Shown here one piece after another: positions 24,075 to 33,224 of a stretch of 64,000 bases of DNA. The position numbers and the translations under genes are program-made. Source of the stretch: Peptostreptococcaceae bacterium oral taxon 113 str. W5053 (lineage in GTDB: Bacteria > Bacillota > Clostridia > Tissierellales > Peptoniphilaceae). The stretch is from contig KI259862.1 in the NCBI GenBank assembly GCA_000467935.1, forward strand, positions 1 to 64,000, in the 5' to 3' direction. Every line of letters begins with the position of its first letter. Within the stretch, counting starts at the first letter, position 1. Under the pieces are notes generated by a model. It saw only the letters and a list, made by a program, of their open reading frames with translations. It was not told where the DNA came from and did no database searches.

Positions 24075-26053
24075 TTAAATCCGGTTTTATCAAAAAAAAT
24101 GCGATGGCTGTTGTTGTAGCTTTTGTACTATCTTTTATACTGTTCATTTTCCATCATGAAGTGGGAATTGCCGCGTTGATTATTTCTTTCCTTATGCTTT
24201 TATGGCTTTATAAGCAATATAAAACAGAACAGGCGGATTTTGTGCGTTATGTGGAAGGGATGAACAATAGTTTCGAGCTTCTGGCAGAAAATGCGGTATT
24301 CAATATGCCTTTTGCTTTAATCATCTTGGATAAAGATGACCATGTGGAATGGTATAATACTTTATTTTCAAAAATGATTGGAAAAGAAAATCTGTTGGGC
24401 GTAGATATTCATGAGCTAATGCCGGATTTGCCTATCAAGTCCATTCGAAAAGGAGAAAAAAAGTTTCATACTTTGAAACGCGGAAAACAAAGTTATCAGT
24501 TTTATGCCAATGTCATTAAAGATGAACGAAGTCGAATTTTTGGGAAAACTTTGATTTATGCTTTAGACAATACAGAGGATGAAATTATTCGAAGACGATT
24601 TCAGGATGAAAAAATGGCGATTATACTTTTATCCGTAGACAATTTGGAAGAAGTTCGCTCCAATTTGGATGACTATATCAAGCCGATGGTTATGGGGCAA
24701 ATTGATCGGATTATTACCACGGAAATTAAAAAACGCGAAGGTTTGATCCGAAAGTATGAACAGGATAAATATATTGCCGTTGTAGAAAAGAAAAGAGCTT
24801 TGGAAATGCTCAAAGATCGCTTTAAGGTATTGGATGCAATCCGTGAAATTGAGGAGGCGGGCAATATTCGTCCGACGCTTTCTATAGGAATGGCTTTGGA
24901 TGGGGATAATCCCATGGATGCTCACAACAAAGCCAAAATCGCATTGGATGTCGCTCTTGGACGTGGAGGAGATCAGGCGGTTGTGAAGGCCGGCGAACAA
25001 TTGAATTTCTTTGGTGGAAAAAACAAAGCGACAGAGAAAAGAAATAAAGTAAAATCCAGAGTTATTGCTCATGCTCTGATACAGTTAATCGACCAATCCT
25101 CCGAAGTTTTTATTATGGGGCATAAAAATTCAGATATGGATGCTTTTGGGGCGGCAATAGGGATGCTCAGCGCTGTACGTTGGCGAAAAAAGCCGGGCTA
25201 TATTGTGTTGAATGAATCAAATCCGTCCATTGCCAATATCTTTAATACTTTTTTACATCATACACCTGAGTTTGAAAAAGAAATTATTTCCGGTGAAAAT
25301 GCATTGAATAAGATTTCGGAAAGTTCTTTGGTTATTGTGGTGGATACGCATCGTCAAAGTTCTACGGAAGAACCTAGACTTTTAGATAAAACCTTAAAAG
25401 TGGTTTTGATCGATCATCATCGACGAGGGGCAGAGTATATTGAAAATCCTACAATCACTTACCTGGAGCCTTATGCTTCTTCTGCTTGTGAACTGGTTAC
25501 GGAAGTTTTAAGTTATATGAGTGAAAGTCCCTTTCTTTCACCGTTCGAGGCGGAAGCTTTGTTGGCAGGAATTACCATGGACACAAAAAACTTTTTCTAT
25601 CAAACCGGTGTTCGTACCTTTGAAGCGGCATCCATTTTAAAAAGAGTGGGTGCAGACAGCATGAAGGTGAAGAATTTATTTAAAGACGGTTATGAAACCT
25701 ATATGGCCAAGGCGGAGGCTATGAAAAATGTAGTGATTTACGGCAATAGTATCGCCATTTCTCATGTCGATCAGGAAACGAAAGACGGTGTATTGATTGC
25801 ATCGGAAGCGGCTGATGATTTTTTGAATATTCGAGGTGTCGAAGCTTCATTTGTTTTGACAAAAGCCAATGGAAAGATTCATATCAGCGGGCGAAGCGTA
25901 GGGCGAATCAGTGTGCAATTAATTATGGAGCGTCTTGGAGGCGGAGGTCATCTAACCAGTGCGGCAACCCAAATTGAAGGAATGACTTTGGAAGAAGCGG
26001 AAAAAACATTAAAAATAACTATTAAGGAGTTTATAGAGGAGGGTAAATCATGA
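24071..26053 (+). CDS. gdpP: Cyclic-di-AMP phosphodiesterase GdpP
   Basis: A 660-residue membrane enzyme that hydrolyses c-di-AMP to pApA, tuning potassium transport and wall homeostasis. Order: two membrane helices (about 10-50), a PAS domain (about 75-140), a degenerate GGDEF domain (about 165-305) and a DHH-DHHA1 catalytic module (about 340-655). Catalytic motifs are 'GHKNSDMDAFG' near 345, 'VVDTHRQSS' near 423 and 'DHHRRG' near 447; 'GRSVG' and 'GGGGHLTSAA' mark DHHA1. ATGA coupling joins it to the preceding membrane gene, and it overlaps rplI by four bases. Confidence 0.95.
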   Translation: MIKSGFIKKNAMAVVVAFVLSFILFIFHHEVGIAALIISFLMLLWLYKQYKTEQADFVRYVEGMNNSFELLAENAVFNMPFALIILDKDDHVEWYNTLFSKMIGKENLLGVDIHELMPDLPIKSIRKGEKKFHTLKRGKQSYQFYANVIKDERSRIFGKTLIYALDNTEDEIIRRRFQDEKMAIILLSVDNLEEVRSNLDDYIKPMVMGQIDRIITTEIKKREGLIRKYEQDKYIAVVEKKRALEMLKDRFKVLDAIREIEEAGNIRPTLSIGMALDGDNPMDAHNKAKIALDVALGRGGDQAVVKAGEQLNFFGGKNKATEKRNKVKSRVIAHALIQLIDQSSEVFIMGHKNSDMDAFGAAIGMLSAVRWRKKPGYIVLNESNPSIANIFNTFLHHTPEFEKEIISGENALNKISESSLVIVVDTHRQSSTEEPRLLDKTLKVVLIDHHRRGAEYIENPTITYLEPYASSACELVTEVLSYMSESPFLSPFEAEALLAGITMDTKNFFYQTGVRTFEAASILKRVGADSMKVKNLFKDGYETYMAKAEAMKNVVIYGNSIAISHVDQETKDGVLIASEAADDFLNIRGVEASFVLTKANGKIHISGRSVGRISVQLIMERLGGGGHLTSAATQIEGMTLEEAEKTLKITIKEFIEEGKS

Positions 26054-26496
26054 AGGTAATTTTATTGGAAGATGTAAAAGGAATGGGGAAAAAGGGGGAT
26101 TTGGTGAATGCAAAGACAGGTTATGCACGTAATTTTCTTTTTCCAAAAAATCTTGCCATAGAGGGAACGAAAGACAATTTAACCCAATGGGAAATGGATA
26201 AAGCAAATCGGGAGAAAGAAGAAGCCGTCGCTCGAAAGGAAGCGGAAGAGTTAAAGCGACGTTTAGAGAGTTTAAAACTTAAAGTTACGGGGAAGACTGG
26301 CGGTACTTCCCGTTTGTTTGGGGCTGTTACTTCCATGGACGTGGAATCGGCACTGAAAAAACAGGAAAATATTGAAATTCCTAAGAAAAAAATAGAAATC
26401 AAAGAAGCCATTAAAGAATTGGGCACTTATCATGTCAATATCCGAGTGTATCCGGAAATTGTGGCGGATCTGACCATTGAAGTTGTCGAAGCGTAG
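26050..26496 (+). CDS. rplI: 50S ribosomal protein L9
   Basis: A 148-residue two-domain protein bound to 23S rRNA near the L1 stalk. 'MKVILLEDVKGMGKKGDLVNAKTGYARNFL' is partly shown here by its key segment 'GKKGDLVNAKTGYARNFL'; a long connecting helix and the C-terminal domain ending 'VADLTIEVVEA' follow. It overlaps gdpP by four bases and is followed directly by dnaB. Confidence 0.97.
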   Translation: MKVILLEDVKGMGKKGDLVNAKTGYARNFLFPKNLAIEGTKDNLTQWEMDKANREKEEAVARKEAEELKRRLESLKLKVTGKTGGTSRLFGAVTSMDVESALKKQENIEIPKKKIEIKEAIKELGTYHVNIRVYPEIVADLTIEVVEA

Positions 26497-26505
26497 GTGA
26501 TTGGT

Positions 26506-27840
26506 ATGGGAAAAACCCAAGGGCGCGTTTCACCTCATGATTTGGAAGCGGAGAAATCGGTTTTGGGGGCAATGCTTTTGGATGACGAAGCGTTATTTAT
26601 AGCCACTAAAATGCTTGGTGTGGAAGATTTTTATATGCTTGGGCATGGAGATATTTTTGAGGCTATGCGTTCCTTGTTTAGCGAAAATAAACCGGTAGAT
26701 CATATTACATTGTCGGATGAATTAAACAGTCGAGGTCAATTGGATGCCGTCGGCGGTGTATCCTATTTAGCGGAACTTTCCAATGCGGTGGGATTGGTTG
26801 CTCATGTGAAATCTTATTGTGAAATTGTCAAGGAAAAATCTATTTTAAGGCAATTGATTCATAATAGCAATATCACTTTAGAGGATGCATTTCAGGAACA
26901 GAAAGAAGCGGCCGTTATATTGAATGAAGCGGAACAAAATATTTTTCATTTATCTCAAAAACAAATGGAAAAAGGGTTGAGACATATTGGTGGAATTGTA
27001 GGGGAAGCTTTTACAAAAATGCAGGAACTAAGCCAAAAAGCAGGAGGATTAACAGGTATTACAACGGGATTTGTCGATTTGGATCAAAGTTTATCCGGTT
27101 TACAGGCCTCGGATTTGATTTTGCTTGCAGCACGTCCTTCTATGGGGAAGACTGCTTTAGGAATTAATATTGCGACCAATGCGGCTATTCGAGGGAAAGG
27201 TAAAGTAGCGATTTTTTCATTGGAAATGAGTGATTTACAATTATCACAACGAATTATTTCTTCTCTTGCTAAAGTCAATTTACAAAAAATCATCAGTGGA
27301 AATTTGGAATCGAAAGATTGGCAACAGGTGGCGGAAGCTGCAGCTGCTATTCGGGGATTGGATATTTTCATCGATGATACGTCAGGTATCAGTTTGACGG
27401 AATTACGTTCCAAATGTAGACGTCTTAAAATAGAACAAGGTTTGGATTTGATAGTGATCGACTATTTACAATTGATGTCCTCAGATGGACGTCAAGAAAG
27501 TCGTCAACAAGAAATTTCGACAATTTCGAGAGGACTAAAAGCATTAGCGAAAGAAATCGAATGCCCTGTATTGGCTCTTAGCCAACTTTCCCGTCTGACG
27601 GAAACTAGAGCAGATAAACATCCCATGTTAAGCGATTTGCGTGATTCCGGAGCCATAGAGCAGGATGCGGATGTTGTTATGTTTATTTATAGAGAGGATT
27701 ATTATAACGAAAAGTCTGAACTTAGCAATATTGCGGAAATTATTATTGCTAAGCACAGGAACGGACCGACCGGCAGTGTTCAAATGGTTTTCTTACCTGA
27801 AATTACTACGTTTGCCGATAAAGCCAGAGAGATTGTGTAG
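26506..27840 (+). CDS. dnaB: Replicative DNA helicase DnaB
   Basis: A 444-residue hexameric helicase that unwinds DNA ahead of the replisome. The N-terminal domain begins 'PHDLEAEKSVLGAMLLDDEA'; the RecA-like motor has Walker A 'ARPSMGKTAL', Walker B 'LIVIDYLQLM' and the 'EISTISRGLKALAKE' segment. The ATG at 26506 fits the GGTG just upstream better than the GTG at 26497. The helicase lies close to dnaD and a dnaI-like gene, which should help load it. In Bacillus this gene is named dnaC. Confidence 0.96.
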   Translation: MGKTQGRVSPHDLEAEKSVLGAMLLDDEALFIATKMLGVEDFYMLGHGDIFEAMRSLFSENKPVDHITLSDELNSRGQLDAVGGVSYLAELSNAVGLVAHVKSYCEIVKEKSILRQLIHNSNITLEDAFQEQKEAAVILNEAEQNIFHLSQKQMEKGLRHIGGIVGEAFTKMQELSQKAGGLTGITTGFVDLDQSLSGLQASDLILLAARPSMGKTALGINIATNAAIRGKGKVAIFSLEMSDLQLSQRIISSLAKVNLQKIISGNLESKDWQQVAEAAAAIRGLDIFIDDTSGISLTELRSKCRRLKIEQGLDLIVIDYLQLMSSDGRQESRQQEISTISRGLKALAKEIECPVLALSQLSRLTETRADKHPMLSDLRDSGAIEQDADVVMFIYREDYYNEKSELSNIAEIIIAKHRNGPTGSVQMVFLPEITTFADKAREIV

Positions 27841-27842
27841 TT

Positions 27843-28463
27843 ATGGAATTAAGTGGAATTCGAGTTTGTATTCATGAGTTGAAAGTGGAAGATGCCTACT
27901 TTTTTGCCAATTGGGGAGCGCATCAAAATCCGTTATTTTATGATTATAATTATCAACATCATGGAGTCATGGGATATCGTAGATGGTTTGAAAGTAGAAA
28001 TCATATGTTTCAACATTATTTCGGAATCTATTTGGAGGAACGCTTTATAGGTTTTATTGGAATCAAAAAAATTAATCCCTTGACAAAAAATTCAGAATTG
28101 GGTTTGGTAATTGATCCGAATTTCACGAATCGAGGCATTGGCTTAGAGACTATGGGCTTATTCTTGGAACATTATTTTTTCAAATTAAAGATGAAAACAA
28201 TGACTTTAAAAGTGACCAAGTACAATAAAGACGCCATCAAACTTTATCGAAAATTAGGCTTTCGCTTTATCGGAGAAAGCAGAACTTTATTGGAAATAAA
28301 AACGTCGGATTTAATGCATCCGGAAGTTCAAAAATATGCTTTTTATCTTCATCGGGATTGTTTTGGACGGATATGGGAAGAAGTTTGGAAAATGAAAATT
28401 AGCAAAGAAGATTTTGAGAAAAGAGGAAAAAATGAAGTATCAATTGGATCAGTTAACCATTGA
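27843..28463 (+). CDS. GNAT-family N-acetyltransferase
   Basis: A 206-residue acetyltransferase with the acetyl-CoA motif 'LVIDPNFTNRGIGLETMGLFL' (the core is NRGIG) and the terminal 'YNKDAIKLYRKLGFRFIGE'. The substrate is unknown. It starts two bases after dnaB and its last 32 bases overlap the dnaD-like gene, so it belongs to the replication transcript. A role in modifying a ribosomal or replication protein is only a guess from context. Confidence 0.8.
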   Translation: MELSGIRVCIHELKVEDAYFFANWGAHQNPLFYDYNYQHHGVMGYRRWFESRNHMFQHYFGIYLEERFIGFIGIKKINPLTKNSELGLVIDPNFTNRGIGLETMGLFLEHYFFKLKMKTMTLKVTKYNKDAIKLYRKLGFRFIGESRTLLEIKTSDLMHPEVQKYAFYLHRDCFGRIWEEVWKMKISKEDFEKRGKNEVSIGSVNH

Positions 28464-29190
28464 TATCGGGGTTACCCCTGTGGAAAATATGTTTTTTAAT
28501 ACCTATTTGCTGGTGGCACCCGGAGATGCAGTGCGTCTTTATTTGTATGCTTTTCAAAAGGCATACCATGGAGAGGAATGTACCCATGAAGAAATTGCCG
28601 AAGACTTATCTTTATCTTTGGAGGAAGTTCATATTTTTTGGGATTATTGGTCAAATATGGGAATAGTGAAAAAAATTTATGATGAAAATAAAGACTATAC
28701 AATTATATTTTTAAGCTTGAGACAGCTTTATTTAAACAATCAAGCTTATATAAGTTCGACGGATAAGAAAGATGTGTCTTATCAATCCAATCCGGAAGAA
28801 GTGCATCGAGAAGTGGAAACTCCCGCCGTGGAAAAGATGTTTCGTGAAATTGAAGCGATTTTAGGAACCTCACTGTTGCCTCATGAGGTCACCCGAATTT
28901 TAGAAGATATGAATGAATATCGTTCCAGTCCTGAATTAGTGGCTACGGCTTTTGCTTATTCTGCGGAAGAACTGGGCAAAAGAGATTTTCACTATGCTTT
29001 GGGTGTGCTTCGAAAATGGTATATGGCTCAAATTTACACGCTTGAAGATTGGAAAAATTATTTGGAAAAAGAGGAAAAAAAAGTCCGCAAAAAAAATACT
29101 GCACAGAAAATGATGAACGATCAAAGTTCATTCAAAGCGGAGATGGATGCACTGATTCAACGAAAACTGCGTGAAAGCAGAAAAGGATAA
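28432..29190 (+). CDS. dnaD: DnaD-domain replication protein
   Basis: A 252-residue primosome protein. The N-terminal half is winged-helix-like ('DAVRLYLYAFQKAY', 'EEIAEDLSLSLEEVHIFWDYW'). The C-terminal DnaD domain near 140-205 contains 'AVEKMFREIEAILGTSLLPHE' and 'FAYSAEELGKRDFHYALGVL'. A basic tail follows. DnaD helps open DNA and load the helicase with DnaI. The ATG at 28432 is preceded by AGAGGA. Four bases separate it from the dnaI-like gene. Confidence 0.85.
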   Translation: MKYQLDQLTIDIGVTPVENMFFNTYLLVAPGDAVRLYLYAFQKAYHGEECTHEEIAEDLSLSLEEVHIFWDYWSNMGIVKKIYDENKDYTIIFLSLRQLYLNNQAYISSTDKKDVSYQSNPEEVHREVETPAVEKMFREIEAILGTSLLPHEVTRILEDMNEYRSSPELVATAFAYSAEELGKRDFHYALGVLRKWYMAQIYTLEDWKNYLEKEEKKVRKKNTAQKMMNDQSSFKAEMDALIQRKLRESRKG

Positions 29191-29193
29191 AAA

Positions 29194-30144
29194 ATGAAAG
29201 TTAATCAAATACTACAAGAGCGTAGACATATTGCGTTAAAAAAAATGGAACAACGGATAGAGGAGATTCGAACAAAGTCTCCTCGTTTTTGTGAAATAGA
29301 AGAAGAGATAAAAGTTCAAGGATTTGCTCAAGTAAACGCTAATCTTTTCGGAAAAGATGATAAAAAAATAAAACGGAAGATGGAAGCTTTGGAAATAGAA
29401 AAAAATAAACTGTTAAAAGATTTGGGTTATGAAGAGGATGTGTTAAGTCCTTCTTATTTTTGTAAAAAATGTGGAGATACGGGGATATTGTCTGACGGAA
29501 AAATGTGTGCCTGCAAAGAACAGCTGTTAATTGAACAAGCTTACCAAGGAAGTAATTTAATGCATGTTTTAAATCGGGAAAATTTTGAAAACTTCGACTT
29601 AACAATTTTTCGCGAGGAAAGATTGCCGGGGGAAGAGCAAAGTCCCAGAGAAAATATGATTGAATTATTAGAGATTACAAAGGATTTTTGTGAAAATTTC
29701 AAGGCAGGTGCAGGAAAAAATATCCTTTTTTATGGACCGGTAGGCACAGGGAAAACTTATTTGCTCAATTGTATTGCCAAAAGATTATTGGACCGGGGGA
29801 ATCCGGTTTTATATTTAAGAGCATATCAATTAACGGAAAGTTTGCAAAAATATAAATTTGCCGATGTAAAAACAAAGATGGATATTGCAGAGGATTATCG
29901 CAGAATCTTTGACAGTGAGATTTTGCTTATCGATGATTTGGGAACGGAATTCCAAAATAATGTTTCGGTAGCACAAATTTTCGAATTGTTAAATTATCGT
30001 ATTCAACATCGTAAGACGACATTGATTTCAACAAATTTGGAACCTGTCGAGTTGGCACAACAGTATTCGAAGAGAATTTTTTCCAGGATTTACGGCTTAT
30101 ATTCCATCTTTTATCTTTCCGGGGAAGATTTACGTTTTCGTTAG
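29194..30144 (+). CDS. dnaI: DnaI/DnaC-like helicase loader ATPase
   Basis: A 316-residue AAA+ protein. A zinc-binding N-terminal domain ('FCKKCGDTGILSDGKMCAC', four cysteines near residues 88-108) is followed by the ATPase: Walker A 'GPVGTGKTYL' near 180, Walker B 'ILLIDDLGTE' near 248, and a sensor region 'TTLISTNLEP'. This is the layout of DnaI, which places the DnaB hexamer on DNA. The symbol is by homology and context (dnaB and dnaD adjacent). Confidence 0.88.
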   Translation: MKVNQILQERRHIALKKMEQRIEEIRTKSPRFCEIEEEIKVQGFAQVNANLFGKDDKKIKRKMEALEIEKNKLLKDLGYEEDVLSPSYFCKKCGDTGILSDGKMCACKEQLLIEQAYQGSNLMHVLNRENFENFDLTIFREERLPGEEQSPRENMIELLEITKDFCENFKAGAGKNILFYGPVGTGKTYLLNCIAKRLLDRGNPVLYLRAYQLTESLQKYKFADVKTKMDIAEDYRRIFDSEILLIDDLGTEFQNNVSVAQIFELLNYRIQHRKTTLISTNLEPVELAQQYSKRIFSRIYGLYSIFYLSGEDLRFR

Positions 30145-30153
30145 GGAGTTCGT

Positions 30154-30786
30154 ATGAAGAAAATTTGGTATTATATTGTTTTAACGATTCTGGTAATGGC
30201 GGGAGTGATTTTGTTTACTCCAAAATATTTGTATTTGCTTTGGAATTTGATTTTAGCATGGATTGCTTATCTTTTATCTTATATGATAGCAAATGTTAAA
30301 AAGAAGGAGTGGAAGGGGAAGGCGATTATCTTCTTTTTTCTTTGGATACTCTTTTATCCCAATGCATTTTACATGATTACAGATTATATTCATTTTCAAC
30401 AGCTTAATTTTTACAGCGGGAATTCTTATGGAATTGTCTATGATACCTCCTTAACATTATGGATGATTTTTGCATTTCATGTATTGATTATCACTTTAGC
30501 CTTGCTTTTATCTTTTCATGCTTATAAAAAAGTAGAGAAGAAACTCATTGGAAGCGGAAAATTTTCTAAACTTATTTTCTTGTCTTTTATCAGCATAGGC
30601 GTAGGCGTTGCTATGTGTGTTGGAAGGTTCCATCGATTAAATAGTTGGGATGTTTTTTTGGCACCGAAAGTTTTATTTTCTTATGTCAAAGAAGTTTTTT
30701 CTCCAAGATATATGCCCTTGGCAGGTCTATTTGCCAGTCTTCATTTTTTGATGATTGAATTATTGGAGAGAAAAGACGACTATTAA
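30154..30786 (+). CDS. DUF1361 membrane protein
   Basis: A 210-residue protein with six or seven hydrophobic segments. 'FFLWILFYPNAFYMITDYIHFQ' and 'GRFHRLNSWDVF' are characteristic of DUF1361, whose function is unknown. It is the last core gene before the accessory island; its final 17 coding and stop bases form part of the 24-bp direct repeat that recurs at 39946. Confidence 0.82.
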   Translation: MKKIWYYIVLTILVMAGVILFTPKYLYLLWNLILAWIAYLLSYMIANVKKKEWKGKAIIFFFLWILFYPNAFYMITDYIHFQQLNFYSGNSYGIVYDTSLTLWMIFAFHVLIITLALLLSFHAYKKVEKKLIGSGKFSKLIFLSFISIGVGVAMCVGRFHRLNSWDVFLAPKVLFSYVKEVFSPRYMPLAGLFASLHFLMIELLERKDDY

Positions 30787-30793
30787 TTTTGTT
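30770..30793 (+). repeat. Left 24-bp direct repeat of the accessory island
   Basis: This segment covers the last codons and stop of the DUF1361 gene plus AATTTTGTT. It matches 39946-39969 at 23 of 24 positions, the one difference being A versus G at the tenth base. The two copies bound the island. Confidence 0.85.
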
Positions 30794-30807
30794 GTCAAGC
30801 ATAAATG
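30791..30807 (+). repeat. Left terminal inverted repeat of the island
   Basis: GTTGTCAAGCATAAATG here is nearly the reverse complement of CATATGTCTTGACAAC at 39919-39934, allowing one inserted base and one mismatch. It overlaps the direct repeat by three bases. Confidence 0.55.
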
Positions 30808-30819
30808 ATTATGTCCCAA

Positions 30820-31830
30820 AATAATTGATACTAAAACCCATTTAAATCAGAACTAAATAATCAATCTCTATGAGTTATACTTTTCATCATTTCTTGAGTT
30901 AAATTATTTACAGTTTCACACAACTTATCCATTACATCAGCTAATGAATGGAACGGTTCATTCTTAAATCCAATGGACTTTATTTGTTTCCAAATTTGTT
31001 TGATAGGGTTCATTTCCGGCGTATAAGACGGAATGTGGATTTTTATAACACCTTTTGATTTATGCCATGTTGCCGCAGCATAAACAAGTAGTATCCTGTT
31101 GTCTTTATAGGCTTTGGATAATTCTTCTAAAATATATTCATGCAACCTGTATTACAGTAAGGCAAGGTTAAAAAAAGAAGTTTTCTCCTGTGAATGGATC
31201 TGCTGCTCCATAGGCATACCTGTATTCTCTTATATGACGGCATGGTACAGATGGTCTTATTTTATTATTACACCGGTAGTATTTTGGCTTATTTATACGA
31301 CCGAAACCTGCTTCATCCTGAAAGATTATTCTTATTCTTTTATCCGGGTTAACGTTTCCAATTTTTTCTACTTTGGGGTTGATTTTTTTGAGGCTTGGAT
31401 AGCCTCTTTGTTTGCTTTTTTAAGATGTCTACTTTCAGGCATTCTTTTTCTAAATTCATGTCTTTTTAATACATACTATATTTGACCGCTTCCTACCGGA
31501 TGCCCTACTAATTCTATATATGCTTTTTCTATTTCTTTGGCTGTAATTGCTTGCCCTTTTTCAGCCGTTTCTTCGAATTGTTTTAAAAATTCTTTTTCTT
31601 GTTCAAAAGATAAATTCCTATTGTTTCCCGGTCTTTTTTTATTTTTCAGCCCTTCTATGGAATTATTTTTCTACTTATTCAATCATGCGAATAATGTAGT
31701 TTTTCTTATGTCTAATTTTTCTATTTGTTTTTCTGTGTTGTTGTGTATTATTCTTTTATTCATAATTGTATTTTATCATACTTTACGTTGAAATGACTTC
31801 TAGATTAATTTGAGATTAGTATAAGATAAT
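30820..31830 (-). mobile_element. Decayed IS630-family insertion sequence
   Basis: About 1 kb containing a broken transposase read on the minus strand. Possible terminal inverted repeats lie near 30822-30848 and 31803-31830 (both contain ATACTAA-type sequence when read inward). The borders are approximate. It occupies the left part of the accessory island. Confidence 0.6.
30861..31763 (-). pseudogene. Broken IS630-type transposase
   Basis: Minus-strand translation from the ATG at 31763 gives the N-terminal helix-turn-helix half ('KAYIELVGHPVGSGQI', then 'LKRHEFRKRMPESRHLKKAN'). Several stops follow, and a frameshift near 31145 leads to the C-terminal DDE half ('IHIPSYTPEMNPIKQIWKQI'). The last string holds the third acidic-region signature of IS630 enzymes. 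At least five lesions make it inactive. Confidence 0.8.
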
Positions 31831-32385
31831 TTATTCAGAAATGGAAATAACATTTTTAAAGTATCCAAAATGCTTTTAACTAAATAATAACGTCTTGCTG
31901 ATTTAAAAAAATAATATTTTAAATAGAAGCATGAGGACACTAGATAGATAAAAGCTATCATTTTTGAAAAAGAGTTTGATAAATTAAATGGGGGCGAAAA
32001 GGTAATACTATCTTTTATTTATAATAGTGGAGAAAAAGATAACAGCTAAAAAAGTTTCAGGACTTATTTTTAAGATAGTACACAATATTATACTCTCAAA
32101 TTTGAAGTTAAGGTTTGGTAAAGCGTAAAAGATTTGAGTATAATAAGTATAAGTTTTGACATTCATTAACATATAAAAACAGTAGCTGTATTGGAGAAGG
32201 GGAGGCTATAGGGAAATAAATCACAGACATTAGAAAAATTGAGAATATATCATGATAATCCAAGTATTGCGTACTAATGGACGAATTACCTGTGTGACTA
32301 AAGTATGCTTTTACCAAAGGATTGTGCTATGTACACAGGTATAGATAGTTTGCTTTTTAAATAAAAATATAACGGAGGATTTAAA
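31831..32385. other. Stop-rich AT-rich sequence within the island
   Basis: No intact gene is visible. Short coding-like fragments occur (for example 'FEKEFDKLNGGEKVILSFIYN' near 31966-32035), interrupted by stops, so the stretch is probably decayed coding sequence. A TATAAT-like element near 32137-32143 has no good partner. Confidence 0.35.
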
Positions 32386-33006
32386 ATGAATTTAGAAGAG
32401 AAATCATTAAAATGGATATGGCTTACATTTTATATAGCCTTATATCTATTATCTACTATATTCAGATTTAGTTTATTTAGTTTGGTATCAGCAAATGTTG
32501 TATTTTTATCATCTTGTGCTGTTGCCAGTACATTTGAAAATATTAACGGAAAAGTCTATACGTGGGTACGATGAGATAAAAAATATGATGTTTTACTAAG
32601 TATTTTCATTGGCATTATAATTGGATGTGTCTGGGGAGGAGTTAAATATCTACTTATGAAAAGAAATCATGAAATCGTTGGCTACAATATTTGGAAGTCT
32701 ATGTTGTTAGCTCTGAATCCAGCTATATTTGAAGAAATATCCTGTAGAACTATTTTTTATGCTTATTGTATATACTTTATGAATCATTTACCTAAATCAA
32801 AAAAAGAAAATTTTACTTGTTAGTTTATGAGCGTTGTACCACATATTCTTCCACATATCTTATTCTCTTTTGGAAAAGGATTCCTTGAATCAATTATCAA
32901 TTATATAATATATTTAATTTTATATATAGTAGTATTAGGATTAGTGTTTGGAATTCTCAAGGAAAAAAGAGATGTGCTTTCTACAATGATTGCACATGTA
33001 TGGTAG
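32386..33006 (+). pseudogene. CPBP (CAAX-type) intramembrane protease pseudogene with in-frame stops
   Basis: One frame of 206 codons from the ATG at 32386 (GGAGG upstream) encodes a multi-helix protein with the CPBP motif EExxxR in 'FEEISCRTIFYAY', a histidine-containing 'VPHILPHILFSFG' helix and 'STMIAHVW'. TGA at 32572-32574 and TAG at 32821-32823 interrupt it without any frame change; TAG at 33004 ends it. Such proteases often serve bacteriocin immunity or prenyl-like processing. The lesions are point substitutions only, so decay may be recent, or sequence errors should be excluded. Confidence 0.75.
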
Positions 33007-33073
33007 ATACAATTAGATTTACTATTTTTGGATTGCCATATTAGACTAATAGAAGAAGAACAATAGAATGCAA

Positions 33074-33145
33074 GGTTATCCATAGCGATCTACCGTGTCA
33101 TTGTGAAACTGAGGCTTTGTTGGAAAAAATTGTACTTACGGAATA
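33074..33145 (+). repeat. Left copy of the 70-bp repeat bracketing the five-gene operon
   Basis: It aligns with 39835-39903 at roughly three quarters of positions by eye, including shared GGTTAT, CATAG, ATTGTGAAA, TTGTTGG, TTGTA and CGGAATA blocks in the same order and orientation. It lies about 80 bases before the first DUF262 gene. Confidence 0.65.
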
Positions 33146-33157
33146 GATAGATAATAT
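33130..33157 (+). promoter_or_regulatory. Possible promoter of the five-gene operon
   Basis: TTGTAC at 33130-33135 and TAATAT at 33152-33157 are 16 bases apart. The -35 element falls inside the 70-bp repeat. Transcription would begin near 33164, upstream of the palindrome. Confidence 0.4.
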
Positions 33158-33188
33158 ATATTTTAATATTATGGAATAAATAGTTAGA

Positions 33189-33206
33189 ATTAATGATATC
33201 ATTAAT
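33189..33206 (+). promoter_or_regulatory. Perfect 18-bp palindrome, putative operator
   Basis: ATTAATGATATCATTAAT equals its own reverse complement over all 18 bases. It lies between the possible promoter and the GAGGAAGG ribosome site (33213-33219) of the first operon gene. Position and symmetry fit the binding site of a dimeric repressor. Confidence 0.6.
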
Positions 33207-33224
33207 AATGTGAGGAAGGTCTCG

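Noticed and set aside
30861..31145. Isolated 94-codon minus-strand gene
   Set aside because: It is only the C-terminal DDE fragment of the broken IS630 transposase.
32108..32317. Minus-strand 69-codon ORF in the island
   Set aside because: Hydrophobic shadow in AT-rich sequence without ribosome site or neighbour.
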